This document shows positions 7,826-15,515 of a stretch of DNA of 27,848 nt, piece after piece. Position 1 is the stretch's first letter. Each line of letters opens with the position of its first letter. The notes under the pieces are model-generated. The model was not told where the DNA came from, did no database searches, and saw only the letters and a list, made by a program, of their open reading frames with translations. Both the position numbers and the translations under genes were made by a program. The DNA is from JAJRAG01 sp050010535 (GTDB lineage Archaea > Thermoplasmatota > Thermoplasmata > Methanomassiliicoccales > JACIVX01): positions 1 through 27,848 of the forward strand of contig JBEKKT010000022.1 of the NCBI GenBank assembly GCA_050010535.1, written 5' to 3'.

Positions 7826-8391
7826 ATGCTCAGGTTGAGGAGTCCTGGACACCAGACCATGGGTCCGGACGTCCAATCGATATCCAAGCGATACTTCATA
7901 TTCGGCGCTTTCGACGGTACACTGACCTGCTCGGAGTTATCCTGTGAGCCGCAACAACGGGCAGCCTAACAAAGCAGACCGTCATGAGTGCTAGCATTGG
8001 GGGTAGAATGGTGCTCGCAATTTCGAGCGCCGTCGGGGCCTACGAAGCAGAGTGCATCGAGACCAAGCTGAACGGCGGCGACGCGAGTAGGATGGCCGCG
8101 AAGGTCGGGCAGAAGTGGCCGAAGACGGGTTACTGGACGGCGACTCTTATTCCCGCGGCAGTGTATGACATGACGCCGCTCCTGGCCGCGATCATTCCGG
8201 TCACGCCCTTCTTGTTGTTCGACATCGCGCCCGCCGAGATGATCTCCGTAGGAATGACGATGACCTTCCTATTCGTGATGGGTCTGTACCTCGGCTCTCT
8301 GACCGAGGGGAGAAGATTGGCGACCGGCCTAAGATTCGTCCTCATCGGGGTCGTTACCGCAATCGTCGTGGTCTTTCTCTTCGGGGCATGA
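7826..8391 (+). pseudogene. VIT1/CCC1-type membrane transporter, broken by a frameshift and a TGA
   Basis: From ATG 7826 the first frame gives MLRLRSPGHQ...SKRYFIFGAFDGTLT, the typical start of VIT1/CCC1 family proteins (a conserved YF-x-G-A-x-DG-TLT motif). The continuation GVIL-AATTGSLTKQTVMSASIGGRMVLAISSAVGAYEAE is found in another frame: one base appears to be missing around 7924-7930, and a TGA at 7945-7947 sits where a small residue is expected. The rest (from ATG 7984, 135 residues) has about three membrane helices (TLIPAAVYDMTPLLAAIIP, VGMTMTFLFVMGLYLG, VLIGVVTAIVVVFLFGA). Family members move Fe2+/Mn2+ across membranes; this copy appears dead unless the two lesions are sequence errors. 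A shortened protein from 7984 could still be made but would lack the first helix. It follows alaS by 16 nt. Confidence 0.7.
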
Positions 8392-8418
8392 GCGCCTCGT
8401 CCACCACACTGGGCATGG

Positions 8419-8446
8419 TTATTAAATACAGAAACACTTAAATATG
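8419..8446 (+). promoter_or_regulatory. Promoter region of the rps13 operon (two TATA-like elements)
   Basis: TTATTAAATA (8419-8428) and CTTAAATAT (8438-8446) are both good archaeal TATA matches, with AGAAACA between them as a possible BRE for the second. They predict starts near 8450 and 8469, leaving a leader of about 55-75 nt before the initiation codon at 8523. Confidence 0.6.
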
Positions 8447-8464
8447 AACTTGCGTGTAGGGGAG

Positions 8465-8502
8465 ATGCTCCACAAGAGCATGGTAGATCAATTCATTTGA
8501 TC
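8465..8502 (+). promoter_or_regulatory. Two tandem hairpins in the rps13 leader
   Basis: Hairpin 1 is ATGCTC (8465-8470), loop CACAA, GAGCAT (8476-8481). Hairpin 2 is GATCAA (8486-8491), loop TTCAT, TTGATC (8497-8502). Both have perfect 6-bp stems and 5-nt loops, 4 nt apart, ending 8 nt before the Shine-Dalgarno GGAGGT. The arrangement suggests an RNA element in the leader, possibly a site for autoregulation by a ribosomal protein encoded in the operon (inference; S4 is the usual regulator of the equivalent bacterial operon). Confidence 0.5.
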
Positions 8503-8522
8503 GAGTCGTCGGAGGTAGACGC

Positions 8523-9152
8523 TTGATTGAAGCAGGCGAATCACAGAAAGAAGACTTTCGTTACATAGTCCGTCTCGCGAACACGGACCTCGACGGCAAC
8601 AAGAGCACTGTCATAGCTCTCCAGAACATCAAAGGAGTAGGGAAGAGAGTGGCCGAGATAGTTGCGAAGAGGGCGGGAGTGAACAGATTGGAGAAGATCG
8701 GCGGCCTTCCCGAACCTAAGATCGAGGAGCTGGGCAATCTGCTGGCAACCTACTCAGAGTACGCCCCCAACTGGGCCGTCAACAGGCAGAACGACGGCGA
8801 GACTGGGGCAGACATGCATCTCGTTGGCGTGGACGTCGACGTTTTTAGGAAGGATGACATCAACAGGATGAAGATGATCAGGTGCTACCGAGGCATCAGA
8901 CACGAACAGGGCCAGAAGGTCCGCGGTCAGCGCACGAGGTCGAACGGAAGAACTGGACTCACTCTAGGTGTCAGCAGACAGAGGCTCGCGCAAGCGGCAA
9001 AAGCCGAGGCTGGGGAGGCGCCAGCGGCCCCAGATGAGAAGAAAGCGACCCCAGCGAAGAAGGAAGCCGCTCCAGCCGAGAAGAAAGCGGTCCCAGCGAA
9101 GAAGGAAGCCGCTCCAGCCGAGAAGAAAGCGGTCCCCGCCGAGAAGAAATAG
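8523..9152 (+). CDS. rps13: Ribosomal protein S13 (uS13) with long Lys/Ala/Pro tail
   Basis: Residues 1-150 form a standard archaeal uS13 of the small-subunit head: FRYIVRLANTDLDG, the helix-hairpin-helix motif ALQNIKGVGKRVAEI, and the RNA-binding C-terminal RCYRGIRHEQGQKVRGQRTRSNGRTG. The usual family length is about 150, but this one is 209: about 50 residues of AAAEKK-type sequence follow, built from 42-bp DNA repeats, giving a histone-H1-like basic, proline-rich tail likely disordered and RNA-binding. The start is TTG at 8523, supported by GGAGGT (8511-8516) with 6-nt spacing; the next in-frame ATG would delete conserved core. It heads the operon rps13-rps4-rps11-rpoD with 8-nt spacing to rps4. 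Confidence 0.95.
   Translation: MIEAGESQKEDFRYIVRLANTDLDGNKSTVIALQNIKGVGKRVAEIVAKRAGVNRLEKIGGLPEPKIEELGNLLATYSEYAPNWAVNRQNDGETGADMHLVGVDVDVFRKDDINRMKMIRCYRGIRHEQGQKVRGQRTRSNGRTGLTLGVSRQRLAQAAKAEAGEAPAAPDEKKATPAKKEAAPAEKKAVPAKKEAAPAEKKAVPAEKK
9036..9149 (+). repeat. 42-bp tandem repeat encoding the S13 tail
   Basis: Copies begin at 9036, 9078 and 9120 (two complete, one partial). Each full copy encodes EKKA(T/V)PAKKEAAPA; the last reads EKKAVPAEKK then stop. Copies 1 and 2 differ at only a few bases, suggesting recent slippage or unequal exchange. Confidence 0.85.
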
Positions 9153-9160
9153 GTGTTACG

Positions 9161-9859
9161 ATGGGCGATCCTAAATTTCCTCGCAGATCCTATGATACTC
9201 CTTCGCACCCATGGAAGGCCGATAGGATAAAGGAAGAGGCGGAGCTCGTAAAGAAGTTCGGCCTGAAGAACAAGAGAGAATTGTGGAAGGCCAAATTCCT
9301 CGTCAGGAACCTGAGGAGGCAGTCAAGAAACCTGCAGGCGCGGACGAGGTCCGGGGAGGAGCAGGCGAATCTCGAAACGAAGAACCTCCTGGCGAGCTGC
9401 GGGAAGATGGGGCTGCTTCCGATGGACGGCACCACACTGGACGATGTCCTCGGTCTCAGCACCGAATCTGTCCTGAACAGGCGGCTCCAGACCCTAGTGT
9501 TCGCGAAGGGACTCTCGAACACCGTCGGTCAGGCCAGGCAGTACATAGTCCACGGCCACGTGCGCGTCGGAAGCAGAATGATTAGCATTCCTGGGTACCT
9601 GGTCACCAGAGTCGAGGAGGACAAGGTCATCTTCAACCCGCACTCTCCGATGTCCGACGAATTGCACCCCATGAGACAAGTGAAGAAGAAAGCTGGAGAA
9701 GAGAAGCCCGTCGATGCCAAGAAGCCGGAAGAGGAGAAAAGAGATCTTAAGGCCAAGATACCGAAGAAACTGGCGGTGGAAGTGATCGCTGAGGAAGAAG
9801 TCGCTGGCATCCCAGAGATCAACGTCGCTGACGAGAATTCGAAGGAGGAGGGTCAATGA
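9161..9859 (+). CDS. rps4: Ribosomal protein S4 (uS4) with acidic/basic C-terminal extension
   Basis: The 232-residue protein begins MGDPKFPRRSYDTPSHPW, typical of archaeal uS4, followed by KNKRELWKAKFLVRNLRRQSR. The S4 RNA-binding domain lies at about 105-165 (LNRRLQTLVFAKGLSNTVGQARQYIVHGHVRVG, then PGYLVTRVEED). uS4 nucleates 30S assembly on 16S rRNA. The last 55-60 residues (from KKKAGEEKP) are a charged, low-complexity extension rich in Lys, Glu and Ala beyond the usual core, as in S13 next door. ATG 9161 has AGGTG upstream; its TGA overlaps the start of rps11 (ATGA), implying translational coupling. Confidence 0.95.
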   Translation: MGDPKFPRRSYDTPSHPWKADRIKEEAELVKKFGLKNKRELWKAKFLVRNLRRQSRNLQARTRSGEEQANLETKNLLASCGKMGLLPMDGTTLDDVLGLSTESVLNRRLQTLVFAKGLSNTVGQARQYIVHGHVRVGSRMISIPGYLVTRVEEDKVIFNPHSPMSDELHPMRQVKKKAGEEKPVDAKKPEEEKRDLKAKIPKKLAVEVIAEEEVAGIPEINVADENSKEEGQ

Positions 9860-10242
9860 TGGGGAAATGGGGAATCGCAAATGTATTCGCAAGCTACAAC
9901 AACATCATTATCACTCTGACCGACATCACCGGCGCCGAGACGATAACGAAATGCTCAGGCGGCATGGTCGTTAAGGCGGCTAAGGACGAATCATCCCCTT
10001 ACGCTGCGATGAGGGCGGCGGAGAAGGTCGCCGAGATCGCGAAGGAGAAGGGGATCGAGGGCATCCATGTCAAGGTGAGGGCGCCCGGAGGGAACAGGTC
10101 CACGTCCCCAGGACCAGGTGCCCAGGCTGCGATCCGTGCTCTAGCGAGGGCTGGATTGAAGATTGGCCGAATCGAGGATGTCACACCGATACCCCACGAC
10201 GGCACGAAGAAGAAGGGCGGTCGCAGAGGTAGAAGAGTTTAG
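9856..10242 (+). CDS. rps11: Ribosomal protein S11 (uS11)
   Basis: A 128-residue uS11 of the 30S platform, with GIANVFASYNNIIITLTDITGAETITKCSGG, KAAKDESSPYAAMRAAEKVAE, the conserved VKVRAPGGNRSTSPGPGAQAAIRALARAG and the closing DVTPIPHDGTKKKGGRRGRRV. Length and ending are normal for archaea. Two adjacent ATGs (9856 and 9859) could start it; the first overlaps the rps4 stop as ATGATG. It is followed by rpoD after 12 nt. Confidence 0.96.
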   Translation: MMGKWGIANVFASYNNIIITLTDITGAETITKCSGGMVVKAAKDESSPYAAMRAAEKVAEIAKEKGIEGIHVKVRAPGGNRSTSPGPGAQAAIRALARAGLKIGRIEDVTPIPHDGTKKKGGRRGRRV

Positions 10243-10254
10243 AGGTTGCGGTCC

Positions 10255-11091
10255 ATGGAAATCAAGATCCTTGAACTGATGGCCACGAAGGCGAAGTTCG
10301 TCTTGTCCGGGGCGAAGCCGGAGATAGCCAATGCATTGAGGCGCTGCCTGATGGCGGAAGTGCCGAAGATGGCCATCGAGACAGTAGAGTTCCATCTCGG
10401 ACCGATAAGGGACGAGGAGGGGAGCGAGTACGAGAGCGTCAGTCCGCTCTTCGACGAGATCATCGCCCATCGCTTGGGACTGGTTCCGATACCCACAGAT
10501 TTGGACCTGTTCACGTACAAGGAGAAGTGCACCTGCGGCGGCGAAGGCTGTCCAAACTGCACGATCATGTACTCCCTAAACAAGAAGGGACCGTCCGACG
10601 TCTACTCGGGAGACTTGGAACCCCTCGGTGGACCTGAGCTCAGAGTGAAGGACGAGCTGATTCCGATAGTGAAGCTCGGCCCAGGCCAGGCCATACTTGT
10701 TTATGCGTCCGCGCAGCTCGGGACGGCGAAGAGGCACGCGAAGTGGCAGGTCACGAACGGAGTCGGATACAAGTACTTCCCAAAGATCGTCATTAATCAC
10801 GCGAAGTGCGACATGGGCGACGCCTGCATCAAGGCTTGCCCGAGAGGTGTCATCGGCAAGGAAGACGGGAGGACGGTCATCGTCGACCCTGAGTCCTGCA
10901 CACTGTGCCTGGCGTGCGTCGACGTATGCGTAACGAAGGCGATCAGCGTCGATGGGGACATGTCGAAGTTCATATTCGAGTTCGAGACCGATGGTTCCTT
11001 GACGGCGCAGAAGACGTTGCTCAAAGCGCTCGAGATTCTTGAGAACAAATTTGACGAATTCAAGGAGCTCGTTTCGACGCTCGAAACCTGA
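10255..11091 (+). CDS. rpoD: DNA-directed RNA polymerase subunit D (Rpo3) with ferredoxin-like domain
   Basis: A 278-residue archaeal Rpo3, the alpha-like assembly subunit that pairs with subunit L. The core has FVLSGAKPEIANALRRCLMAEVPKMAIETVEF and HRLGLVPIPTD. Cysteines C92, C94, C99 and C102 form a zinc-type knuckle. Residues about 180-230 form the inserted ferredoxin-like domain: C185-x5-C191-x3-C195-P and C215-xx-C218-xx-C221-xxx-C225. The first motif has Gly where the second Cys of CxxCxxCxxxC normally sits, so one of the two possible clusters probably cannot form as a regular [4Fe-4S]. The ATG at 10255 has AGAGGT 8 nt upstream; a TTG at 10246 is less likely. It ends the operon: the rpl18e-rpl13-rps9-rpoN genes that commonly follow in archaea are absent here. 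Confidence 0.95.
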   Translation: MEIKILELMATKAKFVLSGAKPEIANALRRCLMAEVPKMAIETVEFHLGPIRDEEGSEYESVSPLFDEIIAHRLGLVPIPTDLDLFTYKEKCTCGGEGCPNCTIMYSLNKKGPSDVYSGDLEPLGGPELRVKDELIPIVKLGPGQAILVYASAQLGTAKRHAKWQVTNGVGYKYFPKIVINHAKCDMGDACIKACPRGVIGKEDGRTVIVDPESCTLCLACVDVCVTKAISVDGDMSKFIFEFETDGSLTAQKTLLKALEILENKFDEFKELVSTLET

Positions 11092-11092
11092 C

Positions 11093-14000
11093 CTACTGCA
11101 TGAAGTCGGTCAGCTTGCAATTCTTCACTCGATCATTCTCGAAAAGCGAGTTTATCGAGCCTTCGATCAGCGCTATGCGTTGTAGCGTGTAGGCAGGCAG
11201 ACCGAATTTTTCGCTGATCTTCTTCGTTATTTCCAGGTATTTCTTCACGCTCTTCTCGTGCACTGTAAGTGTCAGGTCGTTCCCACAGTAGCACTTGCCG
11301 CGGAGAGGGATGCGTCGGTACTTCGCATTGCACCGCGTGCATCTCAGTTGCTGGCCGGAGAAGCTCTTCAAGTTGCCAATCATGTCCGGCAGGAAGTGAC
11401 GGGTTATTACCCTGTACACAACATCAGTCTCGTCAACCGCCCTGATCTTCCTAGCGAGCTCGATCTGGGCGTTCATCTTGTCGACCATCGTCTCCAGGGT
11501 CTTATAGGCCGATTCCTCGGGACCCTCCGCAATGCTGCGAGTGTCGTGGGTGAACCCGAAACCCTCATACTGGAGCACCGAGCCGATCCGACCCCCGACC
11601 ATGTCCATCTTGTCTTGGATCTCTTTCGGATGCCAGTATTCGGTCGTAGCCTGGTAGAACTCGAGAGGATACTCCCAGAGAACATCGATATTGTGCGCCT
11701 CCTTGTCTATCTCATTCGGGTCAAGTCTGGTTGTCAGGACCAGCGGGGCATCCATCAGCCCTCCCCTTTTTTCGGGAAGGAAGGAGCGCGAGAAGTTGAT
11801 CAGAGCATCAAGCAACAGGATGCAGCTATCCTCATCGCCGTCCGCATTCCGCCTCTTCGCCGCATGGAAGAATGGATGACCGTAGCCGACGTTCGTTTCA
11901 GTGAAGCCGATAATCCTGCACAACACCCCGCCCGAAGTGTGAGGCGCCAATCCGATCGCCAGCTGTCCAATCAGATCCTCCCTCTTCTCCGCCTTATAGA
12001 AGGGCGCCAGCCCATAGTGGCGCTCAAGTAGATCGTCGACGAACTTCGAGACATCGACGAGATACTCACCACAGGAGACCGAAGGGACGATGTCTTGAAC
12101 CTTCAGCTCACATATCTGGTCTTCTCTCTCCAAGTCAACCCCAAAGGCGTCTCTCCTGTAGCCGAGATTCACCGCCCTATCCACGCTTAGCCCAATCTCC
12201 TTCGGTCGGAAGTGAGTGAGCGGCACGTCAGTCATGTCGAACCGAATCGTGCCATCCTTGAAAACATAGACGTCGTGTGCCGCCCGGAGAATCCCCTTCT
12301 CGAGCGCTTCAGGCGTCTTGTTCTTCGAGATCATGCCCTGGACACCTTTTATCTCAGTAACGACCGTCTGTCCAAGACGCTCCATTGCCTGCCGAAGAAT
12401 GGACTGCACGCTTATCTTCTGGTGGGACGGACCCTCGACAGCGAGGGTGTGCGAGCCGCATTCGCACACACAGAGAAAAGATGTTTTTCCGCACACTGGA
12501 CACTGTCGCACTCCGACCTCCACGTCGACCTTTTCATCCGAGGCCGCCTCGTTCACCAACCGCTGAGCTCCACCGCTCTGACCCAGGGGAAACAAAACAT
12601 GTGGCGGCGGTTTCATCTTCCGCTCCTTCGCCTTCTCCGGCCGTGCCATTCTTGCGCCGATCCTTGTAACCGCGCGTGGCCTGACCTTAATCCCCATCGC
12701 ATTGGAAACGGCATCGATAGGGTCTGCACCGGCGAATGCTTTGGATTCCGTGACATTGCCCGAGTCGACCTTCAAACCGAGACCAGTCAGAAGCGCCTCG
12801 GCGTAGCGGTCCAAGATTATCTGTCCTTCCTTGACCTGGTGCGTTGCTCCTAGGTTTTCAAGGACCCTCTTCGCCTCATCGTTCATCTCCACGTAGAGAC
12901 ATCGATCCTTGATCCATGAAAACTCGAGGATGTGGCTCCGCAACTTCTTCAGGTCCTCGAACGACGAGTCGTACCAGAAAAGATTGAACTTAGGATGCAG
13001 GGGCACGGAGTATCTGAGGGACAGTTCCAAGGCGCGGGAGAAATCCGGATTCCTCCAATCCTGAGGAAGCTCGCCAGCGGCGCTCATCAGCTCCGCCTTG
13101 TACCATTCGATGGAATATCCAGCCGGAACGAGGATGTGGTTGTTCTCGACGAACTCGCCGAACGAGATTAAGATCTCGCCGAGGTCGACGATCTCTCTGA
13201 CCCTCCCCTTCAACTTCTTCACAGACTCGACATCATTCTCTTGGACAAGATCCCCATTGTCGAGTAGGAGGATCGGGCCCTCGATCGAGTCGCATGGAGT
13301 CACCGCTCCGGCCTTGCCTGGACGCTCCAGCTTGATCTGCGTCCCTACGGTGATGAACTCGTCAAGCGCATACATTGTCGAGGGATTCACTCCAATCGCC
13401 GCGAGTCCAGTCGTCCTACCCCTACCGTATCGCAACCTGAACCCGCCAACCCTTGACGGATGTGACAGTACGGGGCGTCCGGCGACAATGTCCTTCAGGT
13501 ACTTGTAATCGGGGGCGATCTTCGCCTCCTTGGACGAGTCCTCGGTCTTCTTCATGCTCAGATACTCTCCAATGAACTCCCAGCCGTCGATTCCCAGCTT
13601 CTTGACGTACTTCTGGACCTTCGGAGCTTTCTGACACAGCCCTTCGGCAATTACGAGAGAGGCGCCTCCCCTGACGCGGTTCGTCTCGATCCTCGGCAGA
13701 TCGCGATATCCAGAGATCTCGACATCTTCCGTCCCCTCACCGTCGACGCAGATCGGGCAGTTCTTGACTATCAGCTCAATCTCGTCGTTCGTCGGCGTGT
13801 ACTGCAAATGCTGGCACTGCTTATAAAGCGGTATCTCCTCTTTGAACCTCTGCACTTCCCCGTGCGTCGGAATGTACCGACCTATGCCATGCTCCCTCCT
13901 GACGACGTCGCCGATGAGGACGCTCATCGCCTGCCCTGTTCCTCCCGCTGACCTGATCGGGCCGGCGAAGGAGATTGCTAGATACTCGCTCCCGTCCGAG

Positions 14001-14398
14001 TTGCGACCGATCTTCACTCCCGCAATACCTTCGAGCGGGGCCACCAGAATACCCTCGGTCAGCACCGCAAGCCCGACTCGGATCGCCCTGTCGATCGCCT
14101 CCTCCCTCGACCCTGCCTCCCTGACCGCGATCTCCTTCGCAATGAGGAGGGAGGTCTCCTCCCTGTCGTGACTGTTGCTGAGCTCCCTGATGCGGTCGGC
14201 GACTCCCTCCACCTTCCAGGCCGCGAGCAGCTTCTCCACCCTTGAGGCGAGATCCTCCGCCCGAGGGATCTCGACGTAAGTCTCGGGGTCCAGCCCTCGG
14301 GCTCTTGCCCTTCTTGCAACAGCATAGCATCTGTCGGTCTCGTTCGAAAGGGACTCGAAGTACTCTCTCATCCCCTCGCTGCAAGAAACCTCGTGCAT
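11093..14398 (-). CDS. polC: DNA polymerase D large subunit (DP2, PolD catalytic subunit)
   Basis: A 1101-residue replicative polymerase subunit of euryarchaea. The N-terminal half shows AGPIRSAGGTGQA (about 145-157), HGEVQRFKEEIPLY, CPIC (214-217) with the RIETNRVRGG strand, and GRGRTTGLAAIGVNPSTMYALDEFI. A zinc module CPVCGKTSFLCVCECG lies near the middle. The catalytic loop NADGDEDSCILLLDALINFSRSFLPEKRGG starts at residue 851 with the acidic residues intact. A C-terminal zinc module CTRC...CYCG starts about residue 1020. No intein interrupts the catalytic region. The start ATG 14398 is preceded by GGGGGAG. The small subunit DP1 is not in this window. Its stop codon lies one base from that of rpoD, which faces it. 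Confidence 0.97.
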   Translation of the reverse strand: MHEVSCSEGMREYFESLSNETDRCYAVARRARARGLDPETYVEIPRAEDLASRVEKLLAAWKVEGVADRIRELSNSHDREETSLLIAKEIAVREAGSREEAIDRAIRVGLAVLTEGILVAPLEGIAGVKIGRNSDGSEYLAISFAGPIRSAGGTGQAMSVLIGDVVRREHGIGRYIPTHGEVQRFKEEIPLYKQCQHLQYTPTNDEIELIVKNCPICVDGEGTEDVEISGYRDLPRIETNRVRGGASLVIAEGLCQKAPKVQKYVKKLGIDGWEFIGEYLSMKKTEDSSKEAKIAPDYKYLKDIVAGRPVLSHPSRVGGFRLRYGRGRTTGLAAIGVNPSTMYALDEFITVGTQIKLERPGKAGAVTPCDSIEGPILLLDNGDLVQENDVESVKKLKGRVREIVDLGEILISFGEFVENNHILVPAGYSIEWYKAELMSAAGELPQDWRNPDFSRALELSLRYSVPLHPKFNLFWYDSSFEDLKKLRSHILEFSWIKDRCLYVEMNDEAKRVLENLGATHQVKEGQIILDRYAEALLTGLGLKVDSGNVTESKAFAGADPIDAVSNAMGIKVRPRAVTRIGARMARPEKAKERKMKPPPHVLFPLGQSGGAQRLVNEAASDEKVDVEVGVRQCPVCGKTSFLCVCECGSHTLAVEGPSHQKISVQSILRQAMERLGQTVVTEIKGVQGMISKNKTPEALEKGILRAAHDVYVFKDGTIRFDMTDVPLTHFRPKEIGLSVDRAVNLGYRRDAFGVDLEREDQICELKVQDIVPSVSCGEYLVDVSKFVDDLLERHYGLAPFYKAEKREDLIGQLAIGLAPHTSGGVLCRIIGFTETNVGYGHPFFHAAKRRNADGDEDSCILLLDALINFSRSFLPEKRGGLMDAPLVLTTRLDPNEIDKEAHNIDVLWEYPLEFYQATTEYWHPKEIQDKMDMVGGRIGSVLQYEGFGFTHDTRSIAEGPEESAYKTLETMVDKMNAQIELARKIRAVDETDVVYRVITRHFLPDMIGNLKSFSGQQLRCTRCNAKYRRIPLRGKCYCGNDLTLTVHEKSVKKYLEITKKISEKFGLPAYTLQRIALIEGSINSLFENDRVKNCKLTDFMQ

Positions 14399-14452
14399 CC
14401 GCGCTCCCCCCGTGTCTCGCCAAAGTGAAAATAAGACTCTCTCTCTAAATAG

Positions 14453-15454
14453 TCATCGAAAGACTCTCCCAGCTTCCTTCTCGGTCGTGCGCAGCAAGGA
14501 CACGATCCTGCTGACGAGGTCCTGCACTCCCTCCCCCGTTAGTGCCGAGATCTTTGATCTCTCGCTGCCCGTGTTGACCATGTCCACTTTGTTCTCTACC
14601 TCGATTATTTGTAAAGCTTCAAATCCCTTCTTCACGGACTCAAGAAGAGCCAACTGATCCTCCATCCTATAGCCTGAGGATTCAGACGGGTCAAGAACGA
14701 AGACTATCACGTCCGCCAGGTACTTCAATGCGAGTATAGCCTGGCGCTCGATCCTGTTCCTTTCCTCAAGTCTCCTGTCGAGCAGGCCAGGGGTGTCGAT
14801 AACCTGATAGATCCGCCATCCCTCCTTGAAATGCCCCACGCCTATCCCCTTCGTCGTAAAGGGATAGGGTGCGATTAGCGGCTTAGCGGTGGACATGCGC
14901 TCCACCAGCTGACTCTTCCCGACGTTGGGATATCCGGCTATGACCACTGTGGGGAGGGACAGGTCGACGACAGGGAGCTTTTTGAGCTTCCACCTCGCTT
15001 CCGAAACGAACTTCAGATTTTTCCCAATCCGGTTCACCAAGGACGAGAGCCTGCCATAGAACTCCTTCCTCCCTTGATGGACCCCCGAGACATCTACCGC
15101 CTTCCTCACCCTTTCGAGATAGGCCCTCTCCAGTTCGGAGGTCTTCTTTGCGCACCAATCAAGTGCGGCTAGGGACTTCTTCAGGTCGTCGACCCCTACC
15201 AAGACCTCTATTAGCTCGGCATGGAATTCCTCACCCTTTCGCAAGCTGGGAAATGACCTTACGTAATGGTCGAGCGTGCCTGAAATGATGTCTCCGGAGG
15301 TCGTCATCTTCGCCAGCGCTGACCTCCTCGTCGAGTCCAGACGGTTCACACCCTTCTTCTTGATACTCGATGCGCGCTTGAAGGCCTTGTCGAGGAGCTC
15401 TTTCGAGGTCAGTATGGTCGGGATCCGCTTCTGCCTATACGACACGGTCGGCAT
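14453..15454 (-). CDS. NOG1-type GTPase (Obg/HflX superfamily)
   Basis: A 333-residue protein with an N-terminal helical domain (FKRASSIKKKGVNRLDSTRRSALAKM, then HYVRSFPSL, EFHAELIEVLVG) typical of NOG1, and a C-terminal G domain: G1 GYPNVGKS (174-181), an effector segment APYPFTTKGIGVG, G3 DTPG (220-223), the NOG1-type RRLEERNRIERQAILALKYLADVIVFVLD, and G4 NKVD (about 287). Eukaryotic NOG1 acts in 60S ribosome assembly; archaeal forms are presumed to act on the large subunit too (family knowledge and inference). The length matches archaeal forms lacking the eukaryotic C-terminal extension. It is followed by DP2 on the same strand after 54 nt and is divergent from the HTH-Nudix gene. Confidence 0.9.
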   Translation of the reverse strand: MPTVSYRQKRIPTILTSKELLDKAFKRASSIKKKGVNRLDSTRRSALAKMTTSGDIISGTLDHYVRSFPSLRKGEEFHAELIEVLVGVDDLKKSLAALDWCAKKTSELERAYLERVRKAVDVSGVHQGRKEFYGRLSSLVNRIGKNLKFVSEARWKLKKLPVVDLSLPTVVIAGYPNVGKSQLVERMSTAKPLIAPYPFTTKGIGVGHFKEGWRIYQVIDTPGLLDRRLEERNRIERQAILALKYLADVIVFVLDPSESSGYRMEDQLALLESVKKGFEALQIIEVENKVDMVNTGSERSKISALTGEGVQDLVSRIVSLLRTTEKEAGRVFR

Positions 15455-15515
15455 AACCTGCTAGGGAAGCATTAATCTATCACTGTGAGGCATTCTCGTA
15501 ACTTGGTGGTCTAGT

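Noticed and set aside
7945..7947. TGA as a selenocysteine codon in the VIT-type gene
   Set aside because: The position normally holds a small residue away from any redox site, and a frameshift lies next to it, so inactivation or error is the simpler reading.
9036..9149. CRISPR-like array
   Set aside because: The 42-bp repeats are head-to-tail without spacers and encode the S13 tail in frame.
11093..14398. Possible intein in the polymerase large subunit
   Set aside because: Inteins occur in this gene in some archaea, but the conserved blocks around the catalytic NADGDEDS loop run without interruption and the length is normal.
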